From assembly GCA_947683625.1 (NCBI GenBank), contig CANTUR010000835.1:62001-126000 (forward strand): a stretch of DNA of 64,000 nt, read 5' to 3'. This DNA is from Mallotus nudiflorus. Its lineage: Eukaryota > Streptophyta > Magnoliopsida > Malpighiales > Euphorbiaceae. The translations under genes and the position numbers were made by a program. Shown here one piece after another: positions 34,614-46,607 of this stretch. The notes beneath the pieces are model-generated. The model ran no database searches and was not told the DNA's origin. It worked only from the letters and a program-made list of their open reading frames with translations. Position 1 is the stretch's first letter; each line of letters opens with the position of its first letter.

Positions 34614-35222
34614 GAACAATGTTTGTTGGAACCATCAACCTTGTAGTCATATGGTGGCTACTGATCTCCATTACTAACATATGCTGGGATGATCTGCTTC
34701 CACTTGATAGTCCTTGGACATGCCCAGGTGATAGAGTCTTCTTTGATGCATCTGTCATACGGGGTTTGGTGGAACCTAGACAGATCTTTGGAAATCTTGG
34801 AAACTATCAAGCCATGAATTGGTTCTTCCTTGGAGGAGCAGTTGGACCAATAATAGTTTGGCTATTGCATAAGTCATTCCTAAGGTAGTATTAGATTCCT
34901 TTAATCAACCTTCCAGTTCTTCTAGGATCAACGTCAATGATGCCCTCGGCAACAATAACAAACTATAATTCCTGGATCATGGTTGGACCAATATTTAATT
35001 TCTTTGTCTTCCACTACCAGAAGTAGTGGTGGCATAGGTATAATTACATTCTTTCAGCAGCATTAGATATAGAGGTGGCTTTTATGGCAGTGCTAATTGT
35101 ACGTTTTGGTGGGCATTGAAAATAAAAGTTAAACTTGGTAGGTCACGAATGGTGAACATTGTGATTTAGCATCTTGTCCAACAACTAAAGGGATAGATGT
35201 TGCTGGTTGTCTAGTGAACTAA
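34614..35222 (+). pseudogene. OPT pseudogene, C-terminal exon
   Basis: After TTCATAG the frame reads MFVGTINLVVIWWLLISITN, LDSPWTCPGDRVFFDASVIR, GNLGNYQAMNWFFLGGAVGP, IVWLLHKSFLR, then two stops, IPLINLPVLLGST in the same frame; after a shift NYNSWIMVGPIFNFF, RYNYILSAALDIEVAFMAVL and finally EHCDLASCPTTKGIDVAGCL VN and a stop at 35220-35222. The CPTTKG end matches the Cys-rich terminus of OPT proteins. It is the best preserved part, but cannot be translated in one piece. Confidence 0.9.
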
Positions 35223-35530
35223 TTGTATTGTAGGTTTGTATCCTGTTTAAAGTATAGCACATGATAGATTCAGAAGGTAATGCAAAAGCAAAATCACTTT
35301 AGACTGTTTAAATGCAAAAGTTAACAGAGGATTCATATGTGTAACTATTACTAGAATTGTAGCTTCATGTATAAGTTCACTGTTATGAATTTACTTTGTT
35401 AATAAGATGTACAAGAAGTGTATTATATATTAAATCGAGTCCCAAGGAAAATGACTCAAGATTGAAAATTTTTATTTACATCTTTTTAAGCATCTAAAAG
35501 AGTGAATCCTTTACCACAGCTAGAAACAAG
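35223..35530. other. 3' flank of the OPT pseudogene
   Basis: About 300 bp of AT-rich sequence between the OPT stop and Gypsy element E. No gene or clear polyadenylation signal is identified. Confidence 0.5.
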
Positions 35531-35986
35531 TGTCATGCCATGGAGCTCCAGTCCAAAAATTTTGATCGAGAGTGCTAGAGTTGTGTAGAATTCTCTAGAA
35601 CACTCTTGAACCATGTAGAGATCTCTTATATATGCTAGACATACCTAGTAGTATGTAGACTAGTCTAGAATCTTCCATACATGTATGTATGTAAGTAGCA
35701 TTATAGAACATTCCTTTGAGGAGGTGGGAATAGTAGCCACCCATGCCTATAAATACCCCCTCATTTCTCATTTTGTACATGGTTGTGAACATAGTAATAC
35801 AAACATACATTTCCAAGCTCTTGTGCTCTCTTTGTGCCTTTTACTTAAGCATACTTTTATTGGCGTAATTCTTGCCATCTTATCGAGTTTGGCATTCGTT
35901 GGAGGGCTTACTAGCATCCTTGACATTAGGTAAATCAAGTGCCCCACGTTGGCAAAGTTTGCAAGGATGATAAAACTCACATGACA
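35531..35986 (+). repeat. 5' LTR of Gypsy element E
   Basis: TGTCATGCCATGG to CACATGACA, 456 bp, with TATAAATA at about 35750. Matches 40629-41080. Confidence 0.92.
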
Positions 35987-36332
35987 TTTGGTATCAAAGT
36001 AGGTTGAGCTCTTTGGGAAATATTGCATGAGATAATAGCCAAGGTTGGTGAGCAAGCAACTAAGTAATCCACTTCCACCCCTCCTGTCGTTCCAAGGGAA
36101 GGAGGAAAGGAAGGTGGAAAGGATGATGGAAGGGGCCACAAGGATAAGTCCCATGAAGTTATTGGCCCGTTGGAGGAGAGGCTAGTCAAGGTGGAGACTA
36201 CCATGTTTGATTAGAGGGATACGATAATAAGGTCAAAGACATGGACCATCACATCGAGAAACTAAAGTCTAAGGAGGATGAGGGAGAGCTTCGTGGGGAG
36301 ATGCTAGGTGCCTAAAACATTCTGCTAACAAT

Positions 36333-37196
36333 GTGTCGAGGGACAATGAGGCTCTAAAGAAGTTGCTTGTCCAATGCATGGAGAAGATCGATAAGCTTGA
36401 GGTGGAGCTTAACTTGTGCAAGGTTGCATTGGCAAGTGGTGGGGGAGTGGAAGTCACAACAGTGCACAAGGTCTATGCTCCTAAACCAAAGGCCTATAGT
36501 GGGGTTAGGAATGCGAGGGAGATCAACAACTTCTTGTGGAGCTTAGAGAGATACTTCGATGCTGTGGGCATTATGGATAAAGCCACCAAGGTAAAGTCCG
36601 TATCTCTCTACCTAAGTGATGTCGCTACCGTATGGTGGAGACGTAGGTGCAAGGATGTGAGAAGGGGCCTTTGCACCATTAATACATCGGATGAATTTAT
36701 GTGGGAGCTAAAGAAGCAATTCTATCCCAACAATGTCGAGAAGGAGGCAAGGTTTAAGCTTCGATGACTCCAACATAGAGATGGCTATATTAAGGAGTAC
36801 GTGAAGGAATTCTCTAAGTTGATGTTGGAGATCCTCGACTTGGGAGAAAAAGAGGCATTCCATGCTTTCATCGATGGTTTGTCTCGATGGGCTCAATTGG
36901 AGCTAGAGAGGCGAGGTGTCCAAGATCTCACCACCGCAATGGCGACCGTCTAGTCCTTGATTGAGTTAAAGAAGAAAGACTCCTATAAGCCAAAATGGAA
37001 GAAGCCCAAAAGAAGTAGCAAAGGTGGGGGAGATAGGGAGAAATTCCCTAAGGAAGACAAGGCTTCGTTTAAAGAGAAGGGCAAATGGAAGAAGGATGAG
37101 AAAGGTGGTTCTCCTCTAAAACTGTTGCTTGCTTTATTTGCAATGGACCTCATCGTGCCTACGAATGTCAAAAGCATGGGAAGCTTGGATCCTTAG
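36333..37196 (+). pseudogene. Chromovirus gag remnant of element E
   Basis: The frame 36333-36767 has a coiled start (LLVQCMEKIDKLEVELNLCK) followed by the retrotransposon gag core: YSGVRNAREINNFLWSLERY, TVWWRRRCKDV and FMWELKKQFYPNNVEKEARF. A TGA follows at 36765-36767; the core continues in the same frame with HRDGYIKEYVKEFSKLMLEI, then a lysine-rich region 36957-37196. The zinc knuckle (CNGPHRAYECPKHGKLGSL) is recognisable in another frame near 37140. No full-length capsid protein can be produced. Confidence 0.88.
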
Positions 37197-37303
37197 TAAA
37201 TACTGAAGAGAAGAAGTGAGAGGAAGAGTAAAGAATTGCATCCCTTCAACTCCTTAATGCCATCCAAGCCAAAATGGAGCAAATTCCTTGTGGTTGAATA
37301 TAC

Positions 37304-40300
37304 GTGGAGACTCAAATCGGTGGCACAAGTGTGCAAGCCATAGTGGATACTAATGCCAACATGTTGTACATTTCAAAGGAGGTGGCTGATTCTATAGGGC
37401 TACCTTATGAAAAGGAGAAGGGCTATATTAAGGGTGTGAAAGCCAAAAGGCTACCCATCATTGGCATGGCGAGGGGGACCGACAATCATATAGGCCAATG
37501 GTAAGGTAAGGTCAATATCACCATTGCTGCTATTGACGATCAAAGTTTCTATCTTGGCATAGACTTCCTCGACATGGTGAAGGCTTTCTTGGTTCCTTAT
37601 ACCAACACCATGTGCATTATGGGGAGTGGCCAACCTTGTATGGTGCCAATAAAGAAGGAGCTAAGCCAAGACATGATGATATCGGCCATACAAATCTCCA
37701 AGGGCGTAAAAAGGAAGGAGCCAACCTTCCTCACAACCCTTAAGGTGGAAGAAGGTCCCAACGATGGTGTTAAGCTTCCAAGCCCAATACAAGGTGTGCT
37801 TGAAGAGTTCAAGGATCTTATGCCACCTCAATTTCCAAAAAAGCTTCTTCCTTAATAAGAAGTGGACCATGAAATCGAGTTAGAGCAAGGAGCCAAGCCA
37901 CCAACCTTTGCACCCTACCATATGGCACCTCTGGAGTTGGAGGAACTAAGGAGGAAACTTAAGGAGCTTTTTGATATAGGCTATATTAGACCATCTAAAG
38001 CTCCATATAGTGCACCGGTCTTGTTCCAAAAGAAATATGTGGTTCCCTTCAGTTTTGCATTGACTATCATGCGTTAAACAAGATCACTGCAAAAAATAAG
38101 TACCCCATTCCTCAAATTGTTGACATCTTTGATCAACTTAGTGGTACTAAGTGGTTTACCAAGTTGGATTTGAGGTCCGAGTACTATCAAGTGCGCATCT
38201 CTGAGGGACATGAGCCAAAGATGGCATATGTGGCGAGATATGGATCTTATAAGTTTCTTGTCATGTCCTTTGGCCTCACAAATGCACATGCCACATTTTG
38301 TACTCTTATGAACAAGGTACTTGCTCATTACCTTGATCATTTTATTGTTATTTATCTTAATGATATTATTGTGTATAACAATACCTTAGAGGAGCATCTA
38401 AGGTAAGTGTTAAAGGCCTTATGAGATAATGAACTCTATGTCAAGAAGGAGAAATGCTCCTTTGCCCAACAAGAGGTGGTGTTCCTTGGCATATCATTGG
38501 CGATGGGAAGTTAAAGATGGATGGTTCAAAAGTGATTTCCATTCAAGAATGGGAGCCACCAATTAAGGTAATCGAGTTAAGATCTTTCCTTGGATTGGTG
38601 AACTATTATCAAAAGTTCATAAAGGGCTACTCATCTATAGCTGCTCATTTGATGTACTTGTTAAAGAAGGGGTGTATGTGGAATTGGCCTACGAAGTGCC
38701 AATAAGCCTTTGATGAATTAAAGAAGGCTATCATGGATGAGCTAGTATTAGCACTTCCCAACCACACTAAGACATTCGAGATGCATACCGATGCTTCCAA
38801 CTTTGCTATTGGTGGAGTACTTATACAAGAGGGGCATCCAATAGCCTTTGAAAGTAGGAAGCTCAATGACACTGAAAAGAGGTACATGGTGCAAGAGAAG
38901 GAGATGACAGCCATGGTGCATTACTTGTGTACGTGGAGGCACTACTTGCTTAGAAGCAAATTTATTGTCAAGATTGACAACGTTGCCACTAGCTATTTTT
39001 AAACTCAAAAGAAGCTTTCTCCAAAGCAAGCTAAGTGGCAAGACTTCCTTGCGAAGTTTGACTATGTCATGGAGTATAAGTCGGGCAAACCAAACCTTGT
39101 TGCTAATGCACTTAGTAAAAAAGGGGAGCTTGCCAATATAAGTCGCCCTATGTGAAACTTAGTAGAATGCATCAAGGAAGGGCTAAAGCATGATTCCATG
39201 ACCAAGAATTTCATGGCTCTTGTTCGAGAAGGCAAAACTCGAAGATTTTGGCTTGAAGGGGATTTGCTTTACATAAAAAGGAGGAGATTATATGTGCCAC
39301 TCCATGACAAACTTAGGAGGGAAATTATCAAAGAGTGCCATAATAGTAAGTGGGTGGGTCATCCAGGCATTCAACATACTATGGCACTTGTGGAGAATGC
39401 CTACTATTGACCTCGCATGAGGGAGGATGTGGAGGCTTATGTAAGAACTTATCTTATGTGCCAATAAGATAAGATGGAGCAACAAGCCCCAAGTGGTTTG
39501 CTAGAGCCACTTTCCATTCCCACGAGACCATGGAAGAGTGTTTCCATGGATTTTATAGTAGGGCTTCCTATGTCCGAAGGGTATGCATGGATCTTTATGG
39601 TGGTGGATTATTTTTCAAAGTATGGCATCTTCATTCCCCCGCCAAAGTCCATTACCACTGAAGAAGCCGCCCATTTTTTCATGAAGCATATGGTGAAGTA
39701 TTGGGTGTGCCGAGATCGATAGTGAGTGATAGAGATGCTCGCTTCACTGGTCATTTTTGGACGGAGTTGTTCAAGCTGTTAGGCACCAACCTCAAGTTCT
39801 CTACGAGCTTGCACCCCCAAACCAATGGGCAAACCAAGAGGATCAATACTCTCTTGGAGCTATATTTAAGGCACTATGTGAGTGCCAACCAATGAAATTA
39901 GGCTAAGTTGCTTGATGTTGCTTAATTCTTATATAACTTGCAAAGGAGTGAATCCATGGGCAGGAGTCCTTTTGAGATCATCATGGGTCAACAACCTTAC
40001 ACTCCAAACTCTCTTGCCATGGATTGGTCAAGTCAAAGTCCACTCGCTTTCAAGCTTGCAAAGGAATGGAGGAAGCAAACTGATGTTGCTCAAGCCTACT
40101 TGGAGAAGGCGTTTAAGAGAATGAAGAAGTGGGCTGACAAGAAGAGGAGGCATATAGAGTTCAAAGAAGGTGACAAAGTGTTTGTCAAGCTATACTTGCA
40201 TGGTAAAGTCGATGGACTTCATTGGGGCCTCAAGAGAAGATATGAGGGACCCTTTCCCATCATCAAGCATGTGGGAAAGGTAGCATACAAGGTGGAGCTT

Positions 40301-40381
40301 CCTCAAGGCATCAAGATCCATCCTGTTTTTCATATGAGCATGCTAAAGCCTTATAGGGAGGATCTCGATGATCAAAACTGA
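37304..40381 (+). pseudogene. Decayed chromovirus pol of element E
   Basis: Protease 37304-37504 has QAIVDTNANMLYIS, with the catalytic DTG changed to DTN. Reverse transcriptase from 37862 has IRPSKAPYSAPVLF, LDLRSEYYQVRI, and catalytic YLNDIIVY where YLDD or YVDD is required. RNase H 38733-39120 (MHTDASNFAIGGVLIQ, YSTAIAHL-like region upstream). Integrase 39198-40381 includes GHPGIQHTMALVENAYY, WKSVSMDFIVGLP, VSDRDARFTGHFW, STSLHPQTNGQTKR, and the LPQGIKIHPVFHMSMLKPY segment that precedes the chromodomain. Loss of one catalytic aspartate in both protease context and polymerase, plus stops, make this inactive. Confidence 0.9.
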
Positions 40382-40479
40382 GGGAAATCCAAAAGAGCTC
40401 CATTGAATATGAAAGCTAAGTACGACAAAGAGGTGGAATACATATCTCCCATCATAAGGTGCCACAATCAAACCAACCC

Positions 40480-40617
40480 CCAATAATCGAGTTCCTTGTC
40501 AAATGGAAGGGACTTTCTGAAAGTGAAGCCAATTGGGACTATATTCAAGACTTGTGGCAATTCGAGGAACAAATTAAAACTTACGAGGAGAAGGCAATGG
40601 GGGCATTGCCTGATTAG
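40480..40617 (+). pseudogene. Chromodomain at the end of element E integrase
   Basis: The frame reads PIIEFLVKWKGLSESEANWD, YIQDLWQFEEQIKTYEEKAM and ends at TAG 40615-40617. FLVKWKGL...ANWD is the typical integrase chromodomain, thought to direct insertion into heterochromatin by binding modified histone H3. A frameshift separates it from the integrase frame that ends at 40381. Confidence 0.85.
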
Positions 40618-40628
40618 TTGGGGGATAA

Positions 40629-41080
40629 TGTTATGCCATGGAGCTCTAGTCCAAAAATTTTGATCGAGAGTGCTAGAGTTATGTAGAATTTTTTAGACCA
40701 CTCTTGAACCATGTAGAGATTTCTTGTATATGCTAGACATACCTAGTAGTATGTAGACTAGTCTAGAATTTTCCATATATGTATATATGTAAGTAGCATT
40801 CTAGAACATTCCCTTAAGGAGATGGGAATAGTAGCCACCCATGCCTATAAATACACCCTCATTTCTCATTTCATACATGGTTGTGAACATAGTAATACAA
40901 GTATACAATTCCAAGCTCTTGTGCCTTTTACTTAAGCATACTTTCGTTGGTGTAATTCTTGCTATCTTGTCGAATTTGGCATTCATTAGAAGGCTTACTA
41001 GCATCCTTTATATTGGGTGAATCAAGTGTGCTAGGCCACACATGGGCAAAGTTTGCAAGGATAACAAAACTCACGTAACA
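40629..41080 (+). repeat. 3' LTR of Gypsy element E
   Basis: TGTTATGCCATGG to CACGTAACA, 452 bp. It lacks the CTCTCTTTGTG segment of the 5' LTR. Confidence 0.92.
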
Positions 41081-41162
41081 CAAGAGTCTTCTAGATAAAC
41101 ACATCATCTACTAACATAATTTCTGCTATATATTAATTATAATGTTTCATACCTTAATAAAT

Positions 41163-41252
41163 TCATGGTACATTGCCCAAGAGCCACTAATTATACTTAT
41201 CCATCCGTATAATAAAGGAGCTGGAGCTTGGTGTGCCCCCACCACCGTATAC
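41163..41252 (-). pseudogene. DHHA1 pseudogene, last exon
   Basis: After the acceptor CTAAAG the minus strand reads VYGGGGTPSSSSFIIRMDKY N, a TAG (41187-41189, where Q is expected), WLLGNVP and TGA at 41163-41165. The GGGG...SSSSFIIRM block is the nucleic-acid/nucleotide-binding glycine-rich end of DHHA1 domains. Confidence 0.82.
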
Positions 41253-41357
41253 CTTTAGATTTAAAAAGTAAAAGAAACTTGCTTAATATTTAGAAAAAAA
41301 TCTGCAACAGTTGATATGAAAAGATATATAATTTCGATCAATTTTTATAGTGCACAC

Positions 41358-41451
41358 CTTTGCAACTTCTGAGGTATCAATAGCATAATCTATAGTCCTC
41401 AAGCACATCTTAAGTTTATTTCATTGTGTGTAAACAACAGCTCCTATGGGC
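41358..41451 (-). pseudogene. DHHA1 pseudogene, penultimate exon
   Basis: Reads PIGAVVYTQ, TGA (41421-41423, where CGA for R would be expected), NKLKMCLRTIDYAIDTSEVA K, between an ATTAG acceptor and a GTGTGC donor. Reading phase matches both neighbours. Confidence 0.82.
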
Positions 41452-41700
41452 CTAATAAAATCAATAAATACACATCTAAGTGATATCAAATTGCATTACA
41501 ACAAGTAATTAAGCCAACATGTTATGCAAGAAGGTGATGCAACTAGCGAGGCGCTATATAATTAAGCAATAAGCCTCTGGACCTTGCTCCAATAACCAAC
41601 ACTAACATCCTTGAACCATAGTTAATGAAAATTTGAATAGAAATACTTTTATGACTGAAAATGTTGCAAAAAAATGTTACACCCATCCAAAACAAATCAC

Positions 41701-41783
41701 CTACGACCAGCTTCAGCACTTGTTATACTGAGTTGCCTACCAGGTTCATCACTTAAGGTGGAATTTCCATCTGCTCTAACACC
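41701..41783 (-). pseudogene. DHHA1 pseudogene, GVRADG exon
   Basis: Between CAATTACAG and GTGATT the minus strand reads GVRADGNSTLSDEPGRQLSI TSAEAGR, with two spare bases that complete an R codon with the next exon. It has no stop. It contains the start of the DHHA1 region. Confidence 0.82.
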
Positions 41784-42340
41784 CTGTAATTGTGGAGCAA
41801 AATTAGATAAGAACGTATGAATGTTACATCATGATGAAACTAAAGCTTTCATACACGTTTTAAACTAGGTCTTATATGTTGTTTTTAGCATTAAAATTCC
41901 ATTTCTCTTTCCAGTTCACTCCACCCCCACCATTGTGGAAATTTTTCTTACAAAGGTATAAGAAATATGGCATCTTGATTCATTCGATAATCGTGAAATT
42001 TTTTCTTTAATATATAATTTTAGAAAGAAGAGCTATATTACTAAGCACTCCCCATAAAGCCCTCTACCCAACCGAACTTTAAAAACTTTATTCAACAAAT
42101 TGCTTACAGCACACTTATGAGAGGAAATATAAGAATCTCCCTTGGTAATTAAACTAGTGGAACTTATCTCCAATAACTACTACAAGAGCAAGTTAAAGGA
42201 ATTTAGTAGAGGTAAACATTTTGGAAATTATGAAGAAATATGACATGAAAAGAGGAATAGAGGGAGCATAAAAATGTCTTCAAGATATATTCAAGCTTTC
42301 AAGCAATCATAAATAAATCACTGTACTATTTGTAAATTTT

Positions 42341-42879
42341 TTTCAAATTCAGGTTTATTTCCACCAATAATAACAAAAATCAACTTAAGAACTATTCCAT
42401 AGGTGATTAAAATGTAAACGATTATACTAAAAATCTCCCTAAGGTATATTCCCAGGAAATAGTGGAGGGGTCACAATGGTCCCACTTAAAAACCACACTC
42501 CTTAAATAGAATCTTACCAAGACAAGTAATTTTAATAACATAATAATTAACAATAACTATACCCAACAATAGCTATTAAATAGACATAAAAGAGAACACC
42601 AAAATTTAATGAGGTTTGGCCAATTTTACCTATGTCCTTGGACACTACTAAAATAATATTTCACTAATTTAAGGAAATATAACAAAAGAGAGAGAAAGAA
42701 TATAATATTCTAAATATATAGGAGAGGAGAATACAATTGCCTAAATATATAAGAGAGACAATTTTGGGATGGATTAAACTAAGGGATGGGGAGGGGGAGG
42801 AGTTCTTTTATAACCCAAGAACTCCTCACATTTTTCAAAACATCCTGATGTAGGCTTTTGGCATATAAAAAAACCAACA
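42341..42879 (-). repeat. 3' LTR of Copia element A2
   Basis: Aligns with 49037-49607. The right end ACCAACA is clear; the left end (TTTCAAATTC against TGTTGAATTC) is altered. It contains two copies of the 31-bp unit near 42690-42755. Confidence 0.85.
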
Positions 42880-44616
42880 AATCTCCACCTTGGCAAAATC
42901 CTATACAATTTTCTCATAAATTCATCTTTTAGTAGTGTCTGCAAATTTCATCATTCAATTTGTAAACAATATTGATCAAGTCTAAACAATGTTTAACTTA
43001 ACCGTAGTTACCACTTTTGTCATCATATCAACAGGCTTCTCAGTAATTTGAATCTTCTGGATTGTGACTCCACCTTCTTCTAGAATCTCTCGTATACAGT
43101 GATATCAAACATTGATATGCTTCATTCTTGCATGATAAACCTGGTTCTTTGCTAAATGAATAGCACTCTGACTATTATAATGCACTCTGATGTGCTTTTG
43201 CTCCATTCCTAGTTCACCAAGCAACCCTTAAAGCAAAATTGCCTCCTTTATAGCCTCTGTAACTACCATATACTCTGCCTCTGTAGTAGACAAAACAACT
43301 ATTGACTGTAAGGTGGACATATAACTAATTGGTGCCTTTGCAAAAGTAAACACATAACTAGTAGTTGATCAATGCTTATCCAAATCACCAACATAGTCAG
43401 AATCACAATACCCAATTACACACTGACCATCTTGTCTATCCTACTGAAATACCAAACCAATATCTACGATGTTCAGAATATATCGTAGAATCCATTTCAC
43501 AGATTGTCAATGCTCCTTTCCAAGATCATGCATGTACTTGCTCACAACCCCAACTGCCTGTGAAATATCGGGCCTCATACATACCATTACATACATCAAG
43601 CTATCAATATCACTTGTATATGGTACTTTTGACATGTGTTTCAATTTTGCATCATTCTTCGATGACATGGATGCACTAAGCTTAAAATAAGGAGCAAGTG
43701 GTGCACTAACTAGTTTTGACTTTTTATTCATGCCAAAACATTTTAGTACCTTCCTCATATATTCTTTCTGAGACAAACAAAGCCTCCCCAATTTCTTATC
43801 TCTAGATATTTTCATGTCGAGAATCTTCTTTGCTTTACCAAGATCCTTCATCTTAAACTCTTTGTTCAATTGAGTCTTCAATTTCTTAATTTCTGTTTGA
43901 CTCCTGGAAGCTATTAGCATATCATCAACATAAAGGATCCATCTTATAGCTTGCATAAATACACATAATGATCATATTTCTTTCTCGTGTACTTTTGCTC
44001 TATCATAAACTTATCAAATCGCTTGTACCACTACCTCAGAGATTGCTTTAATCCATACAGCTATTTTTCCAATTTGTAAACCATATTTTCTCTACCAGCA
44101 ACTTTGAATCCATCTGGCCGAGTCATGTAGATTTCCTCATCCAAGTCTCCATGTAAAAATGCATTTTTTACATCCATATAAACTAGTCCCAAATCCAACT
44201 ATACTACCAAAGCCAATGAAATTCTGATGGAGGAATGCTTTACAACTGGAGAAAATACTTCATTATAATCAATTCCCACCGTCTGTGCATAGCCTTTAAC
44301 TACCAATCTTTCTTTGTAATGAACATTATCCTTATCAGGAAATCCATCTTTCTTTATATATACCCATTTGCACCCAATTGCCTCCTTTCCCTTCAGAAGA
44401 CTAGTTAGTTTCCATGTTTGATTCTTTTAAAGGGACTGCATTTCTTCATTCATGGAAATCCTCCATTTTTCATGTTCTGAACTTTGGATTGCTTCATTAT
44501 AAGTGGTAAAAATGTCATCAATGGCAATTGGTGATGCATAAGAGACCATATCAGCATAGCGAGCAAGTTGTCTAATGGTCCTCTTTCCCATCTTAAATAA
44601 AATTGATTCATGTTGG

Positions 44617-46607
44617 TGTAGATGGTGGGGTTTAGCGCGCGTCCAAGATTTTAGCAACCGCGACAATGTTTAGGCTCAGGGCCTTAGAGAACACACGAAA
44701 CACTATCACAAAGATGTGGCGTGGAGATTAGGAGTCGCCACCCAGGGTAATAACTGGGACAAATCGAAAAGGTGGTACTCAATTCCCTAAAAGAAAGCTA
44801 GCACCACAACCAGGAGATTCTAGATACGAAATACTAACTTCTCGTAGTCTCGTGTTTCTTTAGAATAATTTTATAAATGATTATTTCATCCTCTAATTAC
44901 ATGTAATTTTATTAAACCCTATTTGACATCCATTTAACCCTAGGCATCTAGTCAATAAAATTATATATAAAAAATGCACTCAAGATTACGTTGTCCATAA
45001 GTCTAAAACTATGTTAATTTTATTAAAAAGTTAGCTAGATTTACATTTTATTTACAAGTGAGAAAGAGACTAAAAGTGGGCCTACATTTTTAATTAGTGA
45101 GCCTAGATCTACTTATTTTAGTTTTTCTAAGGAATGAGCTTAAGTTTATTCAATTTTAAGGGAAAGTTAAATTAGTGGGCCTAAGTCTAACTTAGTTTTA
45201 TTTTAAGTGAAATGTGGACCTAGGTCTATCTAAACAAGTTTTAATTATCTAAGTGGGCCTAAAATCTAATTAACCTAATGGGCCTAAATTGATTTTAATT
45301 ATTTAAAACCCTAAATCATTTTAAGCCTATTTAAAGCGAGTTGGACTTAAGCATGGGCTTGGGGCCCAAAATAATATAAAAAAGCCCAAAAACATAAAAA
45401 AAACAAAAAAAAAACATAGCAAAATCAAATCAAAACACATTCACATTTAATTTCTAAAAAACCTAATTTATTTACATGCAAACCCTAATTAACTAAAGCC
45501 ACCATTAATTTTATAAAAGATTACCCAGTGAACTTATTTTTACTAATCAATTTTAAAGTGTAGAAAATTAAATCTTTCACTATTCTCACTACTAGGGCTA
45601 TTAAAAACTACGTACAAAATTAAAATTTAACAATTATACAGCCATGAATTAAAATAACTACAAAGGACACCAAAATACAAAATAAAGATAAAAATCCTAA
45701 GTTATACTGGAAAACAACACAGGTTCTTCCATGGCATTCCATGGACCTTTTGTTCATCTAAACATAGGCAATATTCTCCTTAATCCACAGGCGAACATAA
45801 AAAAAAAAACACAAAAGTAATTAGATTAGTAGTGAAATTGAATAATTAAAACAATAACAAAATAAAAATCACAAAAAGAAAATAATAGAAAAGAACACTG
45901 ATAATTTTAGATGCTGTGCAAATGCCCTTTTAGCCCCTCAGATTGGATTATCACAGTTAAAATTGAATAGCTATTGATTCTGGACTGAAAAGGACGTTCT
46001 CAGTAGCGTTTTGGATTTTAGGATTTTTTTGTGCGCAGTCAAGTCGCGTGTGTGTTTCTCTCGATCTCTCTGTGAGTAAAAAATCCTCCAAAAAAAATCC
46101 CCCCTTGCACGCATGCAGACTTTGCTTTTAAATGCAGATTCTACCTGTGTACTGACTTCCTCCTTTAGAGGAATATACTTATCTCTCCAAAATAGAAGGA
46201 TAAGATTTGATTTTTGAATATTTTGAATGCATCAAAAAATTTTTCAGATAAAACTTATAATAAAAATTCAATTTTTAACCAATCAAAACACTGAAAAAAT
46301 CAACAAAAAATAAGAAAAAATTGAAAAAAAGGGACTTTTACGAGTTGGCATTGTCTAATGCCAGTCGGCATTGTCTAATGCTGGTCGGCATTACACTAAT
46401 GCCGATCCTAATTTCAATTTTTTAACTTTTAATTACCAAAAGACCCCTAAAAAATTGACTTATTTGTAATCAAATCCTAAAAATATTGCAATTTAGTCCC
46501 TAAAGTGCATAAAATCGACAACCAAGTTCAATTTTTTTGAATGAATTTCATCATAGGGGCTTACATCACAATTGCACACAATCGCATCCCGAAATTGAGT
46601 GCTTACA
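44617..46607. mobile_element. 1991-bp solo LTR inside Copia element A2
   Basis: It starts TGTAGATGGTGGGG and ends GTGCTTACA, flanked by perfect 5-bp duplications GTTGG (44612-44616 and 46608-46612). The interrupted Copia pol reads on across it. It has no coding capacity, no second LTR and no primer or purine sites, so it is best explained as the LTR left after recombination of a larger, probably Gypsy-type, element (the GGAGTCGCCACCC stretch near 44730 is typical of long plant Gypsy LTRs). Confidence 0.85.
46341..46403. repeat. 20-bp tandem repeats with hairpin potential
   Basis: Three units of 20 bp (CGAGTTGGCATTGTCTAATG, then CCAGTCGGCATTGTCTAATG, then CTGGTCGGCATTACACTAAT). Each contains GGCATT and AATGCC, able to pair as a hairpin. 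Confidence 0.85.

Larger units (their letters stand above)
15835..35222 (+). pseudogene. Oligopeptide transporter (OPT family) pseudogene, whole span
   Basis: OPT proteins are membrane carriers of about 700-760 residues with many membrane spans, moving small peptides or metal chelates. Five separated blocks here match the family in order: 15835-16146 (N-terminus), 22522-23348, 28514-28581, 28716-28890 and 34614-35222 (C-terminus, ending GCLVN). Roughly residues 110-270 are missing. Plausible splice sites flank several blocks. Inside the span lie a Copia remnant, a TIR element, Copia element C (within an exon) and Gypsy element D (in an intron). Each large block has stops, so it is not a functional gene even with the insertions ignored. 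Confidence 0.88.
35531..41080 (+). mobile_element. Complete chromodomain Ty3/Gypsy retrotransposon (element E)
   Basis: 5550 bp with LTRs at 35531-35986 and 40629-41080, a primer site after the first (TTTGGTATCAAAG) and a purine tract (GGGGGATAA) before the second. Order gag, protease, reverse transcriptase, RNase H, integrase and a C-terminal chromodomain identifies a chromovirus. The flanks share CAAG (35527-35530, 41081-41084), a 4-bp match to the expected 5-bp target duplication. It lies between the OPT and DHHA1 pseudogenes. LTRs differ at many positions, indicating age. Confidence 0.92.

Noticed and set aside
35768..36154. 128-codon minus-strand frame at the start of element E
   Set aside because: It lies across the LTR and leader of the element and has no similarity to any protein.
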